From positions 2,820,501-2,884,500 of the forward strand of contig NZ_CP010978.1 of assembly GCF_000271665.2 (NCBI RefSeq): 64,000 nt of DNA, given 5' to 3'. A model generated the notes under the pieces. That model did not search any database. It saw nothing but the letters and a program-made list of their open reading frames with translations, and was not told the DNA's origin. This document shows positions 26,372-35,938 of this stretch, piece by piece. The DNA is from Pelosinus fermentans JBW45. GTDB taxonomy: Bacteria > Bacillota > Negativicutes > DSM-13327. Position 1 is the first letter of the stretch, and the number at the start of each line of letters is the position of its first letter. The translations under genes and the position numbers were made by a program.

Positions 26372-28978
26372 ATGAAACATCTTCATAAACTACGTGGATC
26401 TAAGACCTTATTAAATACGCTACGCAAAAAAGCAATCTCCACAGTTCTTTATGATACCGCACTTGGATTGCTAAATCATCTCGATCTAACAGGCTTACTT
26501 CAAAAGGTAGTTATAGAAGCTACACAGCTAATTAAAACAGAACATGGATATTACAATTGGGTAGAACTTGATCAAAACCAAATGATTCGAAAAGTGGGAG
26601 TAGGGGTTTATCAAAGTGATATAAATCGGATGATGCGTTTAGATCAAGGATTGATACAACGTACTATCGAATCTGAAAAGATTTCAATTATTGATGACTA
26701 TAGTACGTGGAAGAATCGGCTAAACGACCCTTTTTTTGATAAAATTCATACAGAAATGCAAGTACCTATAAAAATTGGCTGTAACATTGTCGGCGTTCTT
26801 GGTCTATCCTTTACAGAGCCTCATCGTAGATTTACGCTAAATGATGTTGCTGTATTCCAACAATTTGCTACCATTGCATCAATGGCCATTTATAACGCAA
26901 TTCTCTATCGTACAGCTCAGCAAGAAAACGAAGAACGAAAAAATATCCAGGAAAACTTACTGCAAATTACTGATGCCATGCAAGATATTGTGGGAATACT
27001 TAATCCTCAAGGAATTATTGAGTACATCACCCCTTCCTGTGAAAAATTAACGGGTTATAACCGTAACCAGTTAATAGGAACATGCTATCTTGATTTTATT
27101 CATCCCGATGACTTTGAAAAGGCTAGAACCTCCTTTTACTCCTTCTTAACTACAAATGAGCATCGCAGAGTCTGTTTTCGTTATGTTCACGCATCTGGAC
27201 AAGTAAGATGGCTTGAGAGTTTAAGGGAGAAAGTAGAAGAAAATGAAACTTCTGTCGTTTTTGTCGCACGAGATGTAACGGATAGAATTGAAGCAGAACA
27301 AGAAGCAACGATTCTAGAAGCTACCTACCAAGCTATTTTTAGCTCTGTAAACGATGGAATCATTATTTACGATGTAGAAAATCTATCCATTATTAAAGCT
27401 AATAAAAAAGCATGTGAACTTTTCGGCCTATTAAAAGACCAACTCGTACTTACAAAATTACAAGATTTTGGCACAGGAGAAATTCCTTATACACAAGAAG
27501 AAGCTTTAACTTGGTTCCAAAAAGCGATCCAAGGTGAGACACCTCTGTTTGATTGGAAACTCAAAAATTCCCATGGAAAGTATCTTGATGTCGAAGTAAG
27601 TCTTAAGCATATCATGCTGGGCGGTAAATGGTGTATGTTAACTGTAATCCGTGATATCTCAGAACGTAAATACGCAAAGGAAAAAATTTATCGTTTAGCA
27701 AATTTTGATATTTTAACAAAACTTCCGAATCGAACGCTCTTTAATGATAGATTACACATTGCTCTAGCTCATGCGAAACGAAATGGTGAACAGCTTGCTG
27801 TTTTGTTCCTAGATTTGGATCGTTTTAAAACGATTAATGATTCTTTGGGACATCAAGCTGGTGACTTGGTTCTGCAAGAAGTAGCTGAAAGACTGCAATT
27901 ATGTATTCGCGATGAAGATACTGCATGTCGCATGAGTGCAGATGAGTTTATTATTATATTGACGGATATTGAGAAATCGTCTAACATTACTAAAATTATT
28001 GCAAGATTGACCGCTACCCTCTCTATGCCATTTATCGTTGGTGACAATGAACTGCGTATTACCGCTAGCATTGGCGTCAGCCTTTATCCCCACAACGGTC
28101 ACACACCTGAAATATTGGTTAGACATGCGGAACTTGCTATGTATCATGGAAAAGAAAATGGTAGAAATAATTATCAATTTTTTACAGAATCATTAAACGA
28201 ACTTGTTACAGAGCGCTTATCTCTTGAGAATAGTCTCAGACTGGCAATTGAACGAAATGAATTTATTTTATATTACCAACCACAAATCGACATAACGACG
28301 AATAAACTAATTGGCGTTGAAGCCCTAATTCGTTGGAACCATCCACGAAATGGCTTAATATCGCCAGCAAGGTTCATTCCTGTTGCAGAAGACACGGGGC
28401 TTATTATACCAATCGGAGAATGGGTTCTCCGTGAAGTTTGCCAGCAACATTTCAAATGGCTGGAACTTGGCTTGCCTCAAATACAAATCGCTGTCAACGT
28501 CTCTGCTATCCAATTCCAAGAAAAACATTTTCTTTCTACTCTACAACAAATCTTAAGAAATTATAATATGAATCCCGCTTACCTGGAACTTGAATTAACA
28601 GAAGGAATATTAATGAGAGATGCCAATACCGCAACCAAAGAACTACATTTACTAAAAGAACTGGGTGTAAAATTATCAATTGATGATTTCGGTACCGGAT
28701 ATTCAAGTTTACAATACTTAAGCCAGTTCCCTATTGATAAACTTAAAATTGACCAAACTTTTATTCGAGCAATGGCCACGCATGTTTCAAGTCTTGCAAT
28801 TGTAGAATCCATAGTCTCTCTTGCCGAAAAACTACATATTAAAGTAATCGCTGAAGGTGTTGAAAATAACGAGGAGTTAAAGATTTTACAAACATGCGGC
28901 TGTACTGAAATACAGGGATATTATTTTTCAAAACCTTTATCTGCTGACAAATTCTTTGAATGGTATTATACTAGATAA
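26372..28978 (+). CDS. GAF-PAS-PAS-GGDEF-EAL protein, probable c-di-GMP phosphodiesterase
   Basis: An 868-residue cytoplasmic sensor without membrane segments. Order: GAF (~30-185), PAS (~195-310), second PAS (~320-430), GGDEF (~440-600), EAL (~615-868). The GGDEF active site reads SADEF, so cyclase activity is probably lost. The EAL domain looks complete: VEALIRW, AVNVSA, LELELTEG, IDDFGTGYSSL, LKIDQTFI, AEGVENNEE and IQGYYFSKP. Expected role is c-di-GMP hydrolysis, with the degenerate GGDEF possibly binding GTP as an allosteric site. It is monocistronic, bounded by the hairpin terminator at 29009. Confidence 0.9.
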   Translation: MKHLHKLRGSKTLLNTLRKKAISTVLYDTALGLLNHLDLTGLLQKVVIEATQLIKTEHGYYNWVELDQNQMIRKVGVGVYQSDINRMMRLDQGLIQRTIESEKISIIDDYSTWKNRLNDPFFDKIHTEMQVPIKIGCNIVGVLGLSFTEPHRRFTLNDVAVFQQFATIASMAIYNAILYRTAQQENEERKNIQENLLQITDAMQDIVGILNPQGIIEYITPSCEKLTGYNRNQLIGTCYLDFIHPDDFEKARTSFYSFLTTNEHRRVCFRYVHASGQVRWLESLREKVEENETSVVFVARDVTDRIEAEQEATILEATYQAIFSSVNDGIIIYDVENLSIIKANKKACELFGLLKDQLVLTKLQDFGTGEIPYTQEEALTWFQKAIQGETPLFDWKLKNSHGKYLDVEVSLKHIMLGGKWCMLTVIRDISERKYAKEKIYRLANFDILTKLPNRTLFNDRLHIALAHAKRNGEQLAVLFLDLDRFKTINDSLGHQAGDLVLQEVAERLQLCIRDEDTACRMSADEFIIILTDIEKSSNITKIIARLTATLSMPFIVGDNELRITASIGVSLYPHNGHTPEILVRHAELAMYHGKENGRNNYQFFTESLNELVTERLSLENSLRLAIERNEFILYYQPQIDITTNKLIGVEALIRWNHPRNGLISPARFIPVAEDTGLIIPIGEWVLREVCQQHFKWLELGLPQIQIAVNVSAIQFQEKHFLSTLQQILRNYNMNPAYLELELTEGILMRDANTATKELHLLKELGVKLSIDDFGTGYSSLQYLSQFPIDKLKIDQTFIRAMATHVSSLAIVESIVSLAEKLHIKVIAEGVENNEELKILQTCGCTEIQGYYFSKPLSADKFFEWYYTR

Positions 28979-29008
28979 TAAAAACATAGGTTACGAAAAT
29001 TATTATAA

Positions 29009-29044
29009 AGAGAAAACCATAGCATCATTGCCATGGTTTTCTCT
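29009..29044 (+). terminator. Terminator-like hairpin after the GGDEF/EAL gene
   Basis: AGAGAAAACCAT (29009-29020) pairs perfectly with ATGGTTTTCTCT (29033-29044). The following T-run is short, so termination may be inefficient. Confidence 0.65.
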
Positions 29045-29105
29045 TATGATTGAATCTAGTAACGTAATGGAAAGTCTACATTATAAAAGCACAAGGAGTT
29101 AATAT

Positions 29106-29789
29106 ATGTACAACATAATAAAAGATATTCTGTCTTCCCTACAGCAAAAATGGCCTGGATTGTATATTTTAATTGGATTCTTGATTAGCGGGTTGATGCT
29201 GGCAGAATTTGCTGAATTGGCATGGAAAACACTATTTGTACAGCAAATGGCTTTTTTTGATCATCTAATCATTGGTATTGTCCGTTATTATGCCAATCAT
29301 AACCTTGACAAAATCATGATTCATATTACAACGTTAGGTTCGGCTCCTTTCTACGGAGCATTATCAGTACTGATTCTGATCGGCCTTGCTTTTTTTCGAA
29401 AATGGCTGGAGGCTTCTGCGTTAACCGTTTGTCTGCTAGGCGGCGGGCTGCTTAATTATTTATTAAAACATCTCTTTGTACGTGCTAGACCCGATATGTT
29501 CCATGTTATTAAGGAAACAGGGTATAGCTTTCCCAGTGGTCATGCCATGGTTTCACTATGCTTTTATGGAATGCTTGCATATTTGATCAGCCTTAAAATT
29601 TCCTCATGGACTTGGCGATTTGTATTATTTATAGCAACAGCCATCTTCATTGTTATCATTGGAATCAGTCGCATCTATTTAGGAGTGCATTATCCCACAG
29701 ATGTTTTAGCAGGATACGCTGCAGGTTCTACTTGGCTATTTTTTTGTATATCCTTACTTATGTGGTGGGAACACAAAAATAATACATAA
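29106..29789 (+). CDS. PAP2-family membrane phosphatase
   Basis: A 227-residue integral membrane lipid or undecaprenyl-pyrophosphate phosphatase. The three acid-phosphatase motifs are in order: KHLFVRARP (C1, ~122-130), SFPSGHA (C2, ~140-146) and SRIYLGVHYPTDVLAG (C3, ~184-199). Five or six hydrophobic segments surround them. AAGGAG precedes the ATG. Substrate could be C55-PP, phosphatidylglycerophosphate or phosphatidate; sequence alone does not decide. The polysaccharide deacetylase downstream suggests an envelope role. Confidence 0.88.
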   Translation: MYNIIKDILSSLQQKWPGLYILIGFLISGLMLAEFAELAWKTLFVQQMAFFDHLIIGIVRYYANHNLDKIMIHITTLGSAPFYGALSVLILIGLAFFRKWLEASALTVCLLGGGLLNYLLKHLFVRARPDMFHVIKETGYSFPSGHAMVSLCFYGMLAYLISLKISSWTWRFVLFIATAIFIVIIGISRIYLGVHYPTDVLAGYAAGSTWLFFCISLLMWWEHKNNT

Positions 29790-29957
29790 TCGGAGTCTGC
29801 TACTCTAAACCGATTTATATCTAAACATATAAACCATTTCTCCCTGACTCTTACAGCTCTTTTATAGCGATTCTTCATTTGCATTTTATAGAAAAATGAT
29901 ATAAAATCCAAATGAACTAGTATTAAAAAATATCGTATATGAAAAGAGAGGAAGTTC

Positions 29958-30725
29958 GTGGTTACCAGACGTCAGTTTTTATTCGGTTGTGCCGGCACTT
30001 TGGCCGCCCTCTCAGGAGCATCATTTGCTTCAGAGTACAAAAAAATTAATAAAAGCATACCTATTTTACTATATCATAGAGTCGGTTATCAAACAGATAA
30101 TTATACCGTTAGCCCCACACGATTTGAAGACGATATGAGAACACTAAGCAGAGAAGGCTACACCTGCTTATCCCTCGCCCAAGTTAAACAATACTTACAG
30201 TCTACCCGATCTACACCACTGCCAGATAAATCCATTCTTATCACACTAGATGATGGTTATCTAGACAATTACATCAATGTCTTTCCAATTCTTCAGCAAT
30301 ATAATATGAAGGCTAGCTTTTACATCATTACTGGCATGATTGGAGAAGATGATCGATTGACAGCTTCTCAAATACGAGAAATGCAAGCAGCAGGTATGGA
30401 TTTTGGCTCCCACACCGTCACTCACCGATTCCTTAGTGAATTAACTCCTGCAGAAATGAAAATAGAGCTAACCAACTCTAAAATTGCCTTAGAACAACTT
30501 TTGGGAAAGAGCATAGACTTTGTCGCTTATCCTGGCGGCAGCTATAATACTCAAACACTTACCATTGCTAAGGAAGCTGGATATGAAGCAGGTCTTTCAA
30601 CCCACTATGGCTATGAAATGTTCCATAGCCCTTTTGAAATGAAACGGATTCCGCTTTTCCATTACGATCGGTCTATTACGTACGTAATGCTACGCAAAGG
30701 CCTCCTTCCTACCCTACTTCAATAG
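29958..30725 (+). CDS. Exported polysaccharide deacetylase
   Basis: A 255-residue NodB-domain (CE4) enzyme that removes acetyl groups from envelope or exopolysaccharide amino sugars. The N-terminus has a twin-arginine-type signal (TRRQFLFG, then a hydrophobic stretch ending near SFAS), so it is probably exported folded through Tat. Catalytic motifs: TLDDGY (Asp-Asp), SHTVTH (metal histidines) and YPGGSY. GTG start with GAGAGGAAG upstream. A perfect terminator follows at 30809. Confidence 0.9.
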   Translation: MVTRRQFLFGCAGTLAALSGASFASEYKKINKSIPILLYHRVGYQTDNYTVSPTRFEDDMRTLSREGYTCLSLAQVKQYLQSTRSTPLPDKSILITLDDGYLDNYINVFPILQQYNMKASFYIITGMIGEDDRLTASQIREMQAAGMDFGSHTVTHRFLSELTPAEMKIELTNSKIALEQLLGKSIDFVAYPGGSYNTQTLTIAKEAGYEAGLSTHYGYEMFHSPFEMKRIPLFHYDRSITYVMLRKGLLPTLLQ

Positions 30726-30808
30726 TTTGCCTTTCTGATCTCAAAATCGTTTTCACTAATAAGTAAAAGCATCTTGCCTTTTACTAAAATTAATTTTAAA
30801 CTATGCAG

Positions 30809-30845
30809 CCTGCTATCATTTTTCTAAATGATAGCAGGTCTTTTT
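30809..30845 (+). terminator. Rho-independent terminator
   Basis: CCTGCTATCATT (30809-30820) pairs with AATGATAGCAGG (30827-30838), followed by TCTTTTT. A strong terminator for the deacetylase. The rest of the 355-bp gap to 31081 shows no gene; only an eight-codon open frame behind AAGGAG at about 30921. Confidence 0.85.
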
Positions 30846-31080
30846 AGGTTAATGTCTCCATTTCTAGAATAGAGCAAGTTTACAAAACATCTATAAATTT
30901 TACAAATTAAGTAATTTTAGAAGGAGTTCATCCATAAAATGTGTAATATTAATTTAAGGTATTAGGTCTTAAATGATGAATAAATATACTTTTCAAATTA
31001 ATATTCATATAATTCTGAAATATGATTCAATAAAAGAACCATTGATAGTTTTTACATACCGCTACTTAAGGAGCCGCTGC

Positions 31081-33720
31081 ATGAAGACACAGACGCTACA
31101 GCACCAAATTAAATTATGGACAGTGTTGCTTATTGTTGTCCCCAGTTTACTGATCATGACGATTTATACGGTTGGACAGATTTCACTAGCTAAACAACAA
31201 AATCTAGAATTAATCGAGCAGCGAGTACATACTCAAAAGCGATTAATTGACTACTGGCTGGAAGAGAGATCTGAAAATATTCGTGACCTAAGCCGGACAG
31301 AAGCTTTTCGAACTTTAGACGAGTCACAAATGGAACGTGCTCTTTATTTCAAGCAGCAGCTTGATAATTATTTTGATTCATTTTCATACATTGATAAAAA
31401 AGGACTTTTTAAAATTTCTACTTTCACTTTAAAACAGCACAATTCTCCTGCAATCGATAATCCCTATTTTGAAGCGGCCAAGGCAAGAAAATCATATGTA
31501 TCAAATGTAGTGATTGAACCGAATAGTGGTCAGCCCATAATTAACATTTCTTCCCCTATCTATGATTATAATGGAGATTTCCAAGGGCTAATACTTGGAT
31601 CAATCAAAATCGTAACATTAGAAAAACTCTTACGCGAGAATTGGATTGGCCAAACAGGAGAAATCTTTTTGATTAACCGAGAAGGTACCATGCTTACCGA
31701 TCCACGGCACCTTAATTTGCAAGCTGACAAAGACATCGTCAAAGATGCAGCTAAAAGGAATTTTAAACTCACAGAAAATACATTTCGCTCTATAGCACCT
31801 GGCGAGTCAGGTACAACAACTTGGATTGATTATCTAGGAAATAAAGTTCTAGGTTCTTATCTAGACGTACCTGAGCGAGGTTGGACGCTAATCGGCAAGA
31901 TCAACGAAGATGAGGTGCTAGCCCCTATTTATAAACAACTGGCAATGATGACTAGTGCTACAGCCATTTTAATATTACTAATTCTCCCCCTGGCTAAGAA
32001 GATAACCAATCAGATTAAATTACCCATTGATTGGTTGATTCGGCAATCGAATCAAGTAGCAACTGAAAACTACCAACTGGTTGATCAATACAACGTCTCC
32101 AAAAATATGCCCTATGAATTAGACATCTTATGCGAAACATTCTTCAATATGAGTCACAAAATAAAAAACACCGTTAGTCTGCTCAAACAAAATGAAGCGA
32201 AGCTAGGAAATCATATGCTGGAAATACAAGAAATTAACGCTACCCTGGAAGAAGAAATGATGGAACGACAAGCAGCTCAAGCTGCACTCGTTAATCTAAA
32301 CATTGACCTGGAAAATAAAATTAATGAGCGAACACAAGATTTACAAGATATGAATGCAGCTCTCGAAGAAGAAATCATGGAGCGCCAAGCAGCCCAAGAA
32401 GCTTTGAATAAAAAAAACCAAGTTATCAAGAACATTGCTTATTCTGATAGTCTCACTGGCTTACCTAACCGCGCACTTTTAAATAAGCGTCTAAAGAAAG
32501 AAATGGAAAGAACTCGCTGCGGTGAATCAGCCGGCGCTGTCTTGTTCATTGATTTAGACGATTTAAAGATGGTAAACGATACCTTCGGTCATACATATGG
32601 TGATGCCCTAATAACCATGGCCGGAAAACGGATCGCGGAAACTGTTAGTGATCATGGTTTTGTTGGTCGCATTGGTGGAGATGAATTCATGGTAATTTTA
32701 TCTGGTGAACACGACCGTAAAAACATCGTTCATAGTGCTGACATGATTGTTGAAGCTTTCAACCAGGATATGGAAGCCCTTGGAATTCGCTTTCATACAT
32801 CAGCCAGCGTTGGCATTGCTGTATATCCTACTGATGGAGACACAACGGAGGAAATTTTCAAAAATGCAGACAACGCGATGTACGCAGCCAAGAAAGCGGG
32901 GAAAAACTGTTGGCGCTTCTACGAAACAACAATGCAAATAGAAGCCTATGACAAAATCCTGCTCATCAATAGTTTGCGTCACGCAATCGAAAATCAAGAG
33001 CTATCATTACATTATCAACCACAAGTAGACATGAACGGCTGCACGGTTGGATTTGAAGCATTACTTCGCTGGAATAGCCCAGAACATGGTGCAATATCAC
33101 CAGCCCGCTTTATTCCCTTAGCCGAACAAAATGGTCTCATACAAAAGATTGGAAATTGGGTTCTCAAAGAGGCAAGTCATTTCGCACGTAGATTAGTCGA
33201 TAACGGCTGGGGGCATATTCATGTTGCCGTTAATGTATCTCCCTATCAATTATGCGCCGATGACTTTATCGATGGCGTAAGAGAAGCACTCTTTAACGCA
33301 GGAATTGAACCTAACCAGCTGGAAATTGAAATCACTGAAAATGCCTTAATTGAATCATTAGAAGAAAGTACTCATATTCTTGAAAAAATTCGAATAATAG
33401 GAGTGCGCTTGTCTCTGGATGATTTCGGCACAGGCTACTCTTCCCTAACCTATCTTCAGCGCTTACCAGTAAAGACCTTAAAAATTGATAAAGCTTTCAT
33501 TGATATGATCTTGACGAATAAAGCACAAAAAGCCATTATTCGAACGATCATAGACATGGCTCACATTATGAAGATGAACGTGGTTGCTGAAGGTGTAGAA
33601 ACAGAAATACAAATTGCATATTTAGCAAAATGTCACTGCGATCTTTTGCAAGGATACATAATCAGCCCTCCATTACCAGAAGCTGAAGCGATCGATTTCC
33701 TTTCTTATTGTAAACAATAA
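31081..33720 (+). CDS. Membrane dCache-GGDEF-EAL protein (c-di-GMP turnover)
   Basis: An 879-residue membrane sensor. A membrane segment (~12-32) is followed by an extracytoplasmic double-Cache domain (to ~275), a second membrane segment (~283-300), a linker with a duplicated coiled-coil unit (EEEMMERQAAQAAL, then EEEIMERQAAQEAL), GGDEF and EAL. The cyclase site is intact (RIGGDEF) and so is EAL (FEALLRW, AVNVSP, LDDFGTGYSSL, LKIDKAF), so it may be bifunctional. The start ATG 31081 follows AAGGAG; the open frame continues 36 codons upstream without a ribosome site. Confidence 0.9.
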   Translation: MKTQTLQHQIKLWTVLLIVVPSLLIMTIYTVGQISLAKQQNLELIEQRVHTQKRLIDYWLEERSENIRDLSRTEAFRTLDESQMERALYFKQQLDNYFDSFSYIDKKGLFKISTFTLKQHNSPAIDNPYFEAAKARKSYVSNVVIEPNSGQPIINISSPIYDYNGDFQGLILGSIKIVTLEKLLRENWIGQTGEIFLINREGTMLTDPRHLNLQADKDIVKDAAKRNFKLTENTFRSIAPGESGTTTWIDYLGNKVLGSYLDVPERGWTLIGKINEDEVLAPIYKQLAMMTSATAILILLILPLAKKITNQIKLPIDWLIRQSNQVATENYQLVDQYNVSKNMPYELDILCETFFNMSHKIKNTVSLLKQNEAKLGNHMLEIQEINATLEEEMMERQAAQAALVNLNIDLENKINERTQDLQDMNAALEEEIMERQAAQEALNKKNQVIKNIAYSDSLTGLPNRALLNKRLKKEMERTRCGESAGAVLFIDLDDLKMVNDTFGHTYGDALITMAGKRIAETVSDHGFVGRIGGDEFMVILSGEHDRKNIVHSADMIVEAFNQDMEALGIRFHTSASVGIAVYPTDGDTTEEIFKNADNAMYAAKKAGKNCWRFYETTMQIEAYDKILLINSLRHAIENQELSLHYQPQVDMNGCTVGFEALLRWNSPEHGAISPARFIPLAEQNGLIQKIGNWVLKEASHFARRLVDNGWGHIHVAVNVSPYQLCADDFIDGVREALFNAGIEPNQLEIEITENALIESLEESTHILEKIRIIGVRLSLDDFGTGYSSLTYLQRLPVKTLKIDKAFIDMILTNKAQKAIIRTIIDMAHIMKMNVVAEGVETEIQIAYLAKCHCDLLQGYIISPPLPEAEAIDFLSYCKQ

Positions 33721-33724
33721 AATG

Positions 33725-33780
33725 AAGCTGCCCCTTCTGATTTACTTCAATTACGAAATAAACAAGAAGGGGCAGCTTTT
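33725..33780 (+). terminator. Rho-independent terminator
   Basis: AAGCTGCCCCTTCT (33725-33738) and AGAAGGGGCAGCTT (33765-33778), a perfect 14-bp GC-rich stem followed by TTTTA. Confidence 0.85.
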
Positions 33781-33912
33781 TACTATACAATAGTAGAGAC
33801 ATCTAATCAAATTGCGCAATAAGGAGATTTCTCAGCAGTCCATAATTTAATTGTTCAATCTAATAAACTTTAGTATAATCATTGATATAAACTATGATTG
33901 GACGTGAGAATA

Positions 33913-34797
33913 ATGGAGCTTCGTCATTTAGAATATTTTATGACCATGTACCAAGAACTTCATTTTACAAAAGCAGCTGAAAAATTAAATATTTCTCAAC
34001 CTACCTTAAGTCAGCAAATTCGTATTTTAGAAAGTGAGGTAGGCTCTCCCCTATTCGATCGAATTGGCAAAAAGGTTTTCATCACCAAAGCGGGTGATAT
34101 TCTTTATCATCATTGCTTACAAATTTTTGGAGAATTAAAACAAGCACACACTGCGATTGAAGAATTAGAAGGATTAAAGCGAGGTCATCTTGCTGTTGGC
34201 TGCTCTGGAAGTCATGTGCTAATCTCTTCTGTTGTAAAATTTCATACCCGCTACCCTGGTGTTAAAATATCCATTGTGCAACTATCAACAGAAGAAATAA
34301 AAGAGCAATTACTAACAAATGAATTGGATATTGGTATTGCCTTTCTTCCACTAGATGATCTTCAATTAGAAAACCTTCATCTCTATACCGAAGAATTATG
34401 TATTGCAGTGCACAAAGACAATCCACTTGCCAAACACTCAAACGTAGCTTTGGAAATGCTTAAATCCATCCCCATTGTTTTACTCCCTCCGAAATATATC
34501 ATCAGACAATTTATTGATCAAGCTACAGAAAAACTTGGTTTTCTATTAAATCCTATGATAGAAATAATGCCTTTCGAGCATTTATTAGAAATTGTAGGCC
34601 GTGATATTGCAGTAACAATTCTTCCTCGTTCTTATATTAATAGTTTCGGAAATGACAATATAACCTCCATCCCTATAGATGACCCTCACATGAAAAAATC
34701 CATGGGCGTTATCTATCGAAAAGACATCATTATTCCTGCAGCCACTGATAAATTTATAGAAGAATTAATACTTGGATTCAAAAATTTTCATTTCTAA
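33913..34797 (+). CDS. LysR-family transcriptional regulator
   Basis: A 294-residue LysR regulator. The N-terminal winged helix is typical (MELRHLEYFMTM, AAEKLNISQPTLSQQIRILE) and a periplasmic-binding-like effector domain follows from about residue 90. It resembles the CynR/CbbR-type subgroup. I start at ATG 33913; an upstream TTG adds five residues. It is followed after 70 bases by the exporter gene, on the same strand, so it may control that gene. Effector unknown. Confidence 0.9.
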   Translation: MELRHLEYFMTMYQELHFTKAAEKLNISQPTLSQQIRILESEVGSPLFDRIGKKVFITKAGDILYHHCLQIFGELKQAHTAIEELEGLKRGHLAVGCSGSHVLISSVVKFHTRYPGVKISIVQLSTEEIKEQLLTNELDIGIAFLPLDDLQLENLHLYTEELCIAVHKDNPLAKHSNVALEMLKSIPIVLLPPKYIIRQFIDQATEKLGFLLNPMIEIMPFEHLLEIVGRDIAVTILPRSYINSFGNDNITSIPIDDPHMKKSMGVIYRKDIIIPAATDKFIEELILGFKNFHF

Positions 34798-34870
34798 CAA
34801 ATTCCATAATGCCTCTTCCCCTTTCAGCAAAGCTATGATAAGATAAACAAATATTTAATTTTTGCAGAGG

Positions 34871-35814
34871 ATGACGATATTGAAAAACATAACAAACAAC
34901 CGCCGTATATACCTGCTACTGATCCTAGTTGTGATTCTCTGGGGGGTTAATGTGGTATCTATTAAGTATCTCACTCACTTTTTCCCACCACTAGCATTGG
35001 CTCCAATACGCTTATTTTTAGCAAGTGCCTTACTCTTGCCCTTTGCATGGCGACAGCATGGTTATAAGAAACTATCGAGCAGAGAATGGGGCCCCATCAT
35101 TGGTGTTTCGATGTTCTGTATTTTTCTTCATCAAATAGTACTCACCACCGGATTGACTGCTACCAGCGGAATACATGGGGTTCTTATTTTGGGACTCAAT
35201 CCCTTATTTACAACTATTTTTGCTAGCTTGCTGCTAAAAGAAGAATTTACCTGGGCGAAAGGAATCGCAATACTGTTTGGATTCAGCGGTTTATTATTAG
35301 TTGTTTCTGGCAGCTCCGAAGGCGGCGCTACACTGACTGGCGACGGAATGATGTTTATTGCAACCATCACCTTTGTCATAGGATCTTTATTTGTAAAAAA
35401 AGCTACTTTATTTGTCCCCCCTTTAATCGTTACTGCCTATAGTCACTGCTTAGCCGCCATTGGATTACTGATCTTGGGTCTCTTTGTAAATCCGATATGG
35501 AACTATCCAGGTGCTTACGATTTTTGGCCGATTGCAGTTTTACTATTTTCCAGCTTCTTTAGTACGGCGTTAGGAGCATTATGGTGGAATACAGCAATAC
35601 AGCAATACAGCAAGTTGGTGCTTCTACGTCCTCCCTTTTCCAAAATGGCTCTCCTATAATAGGAGTACTTGCATCAGCTATCTTCCTGGGAGAACAGCTA
35701 TATTGGTATCACTTTGTGGCTCTTTTACTTGTAATCTTAGGAGTCAGCTTAGGCACAGGAGTCATTCGTATTCCAACCCGTTTACTACTGCTAGGCAGCA
35801 AACTTCGTCATTAA
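34871..35814 (+). pseudogene. EamA/DMT-family exporter, frameshifted by an 8-bp repeat
   Basis: A ten-helix drug/metabolite transporter interrupted near its last third. The first frame (to 35659) gives ~8 membrane segments and runs off family homology after ALGALWWNTAIQQ. The second frame resumes at the same place with QQVGASTSSLFQNGSPIIGV and finishes the protein at 35814. The break lies in three tandem copies of AATACAGC (35588-35611). With two copies the frame is continuous, so the third copy is the mutation. The start is ATG 34871 or TTG 34880, the latter better spaced from AGAGG. Confidence 0.88.
35588..35611. repeat. Tandem repeat (AATACAGC)x3 in the exporter gene
   Basis: Three exact, contiguous 8-bp units. 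Eight is not a multiple of three, so each gain or loss changes frame; two units would give the uninterrupted exporter. Confidence 0.95.
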
Positions 35815-35834
35815 GAAAATATTTCACTACAAAG

Positions 35835-35869
35835 AAGGTCTTACGATAACCCGGTAAGCCCTTTTTTTT
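35835..35869 (+). terminator. Rho-independent terminator
   Basis: AAGGTCTTAC pairs with GTAAGCCCTT (one mismatch), followed by TTTTTTT. Ends the exporter transcript. Confidence 0.8.
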
Positions 35870-35938
35870 ATTTTTGCCCTAGTTAATTTTCTAGCATGCT
35901 ACAGTCATTAATTCTATAATATACATAGAGGTGATGAA

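Noticed and set aside
30973-31080. Longer N-terminus of the dCache-GGDEF-EAL protein
   Set aside because: The extra 36 codons lack a ribosome site, while AAGGAG directly precedes the ATG at 31081 and a normal membrane segment follows.
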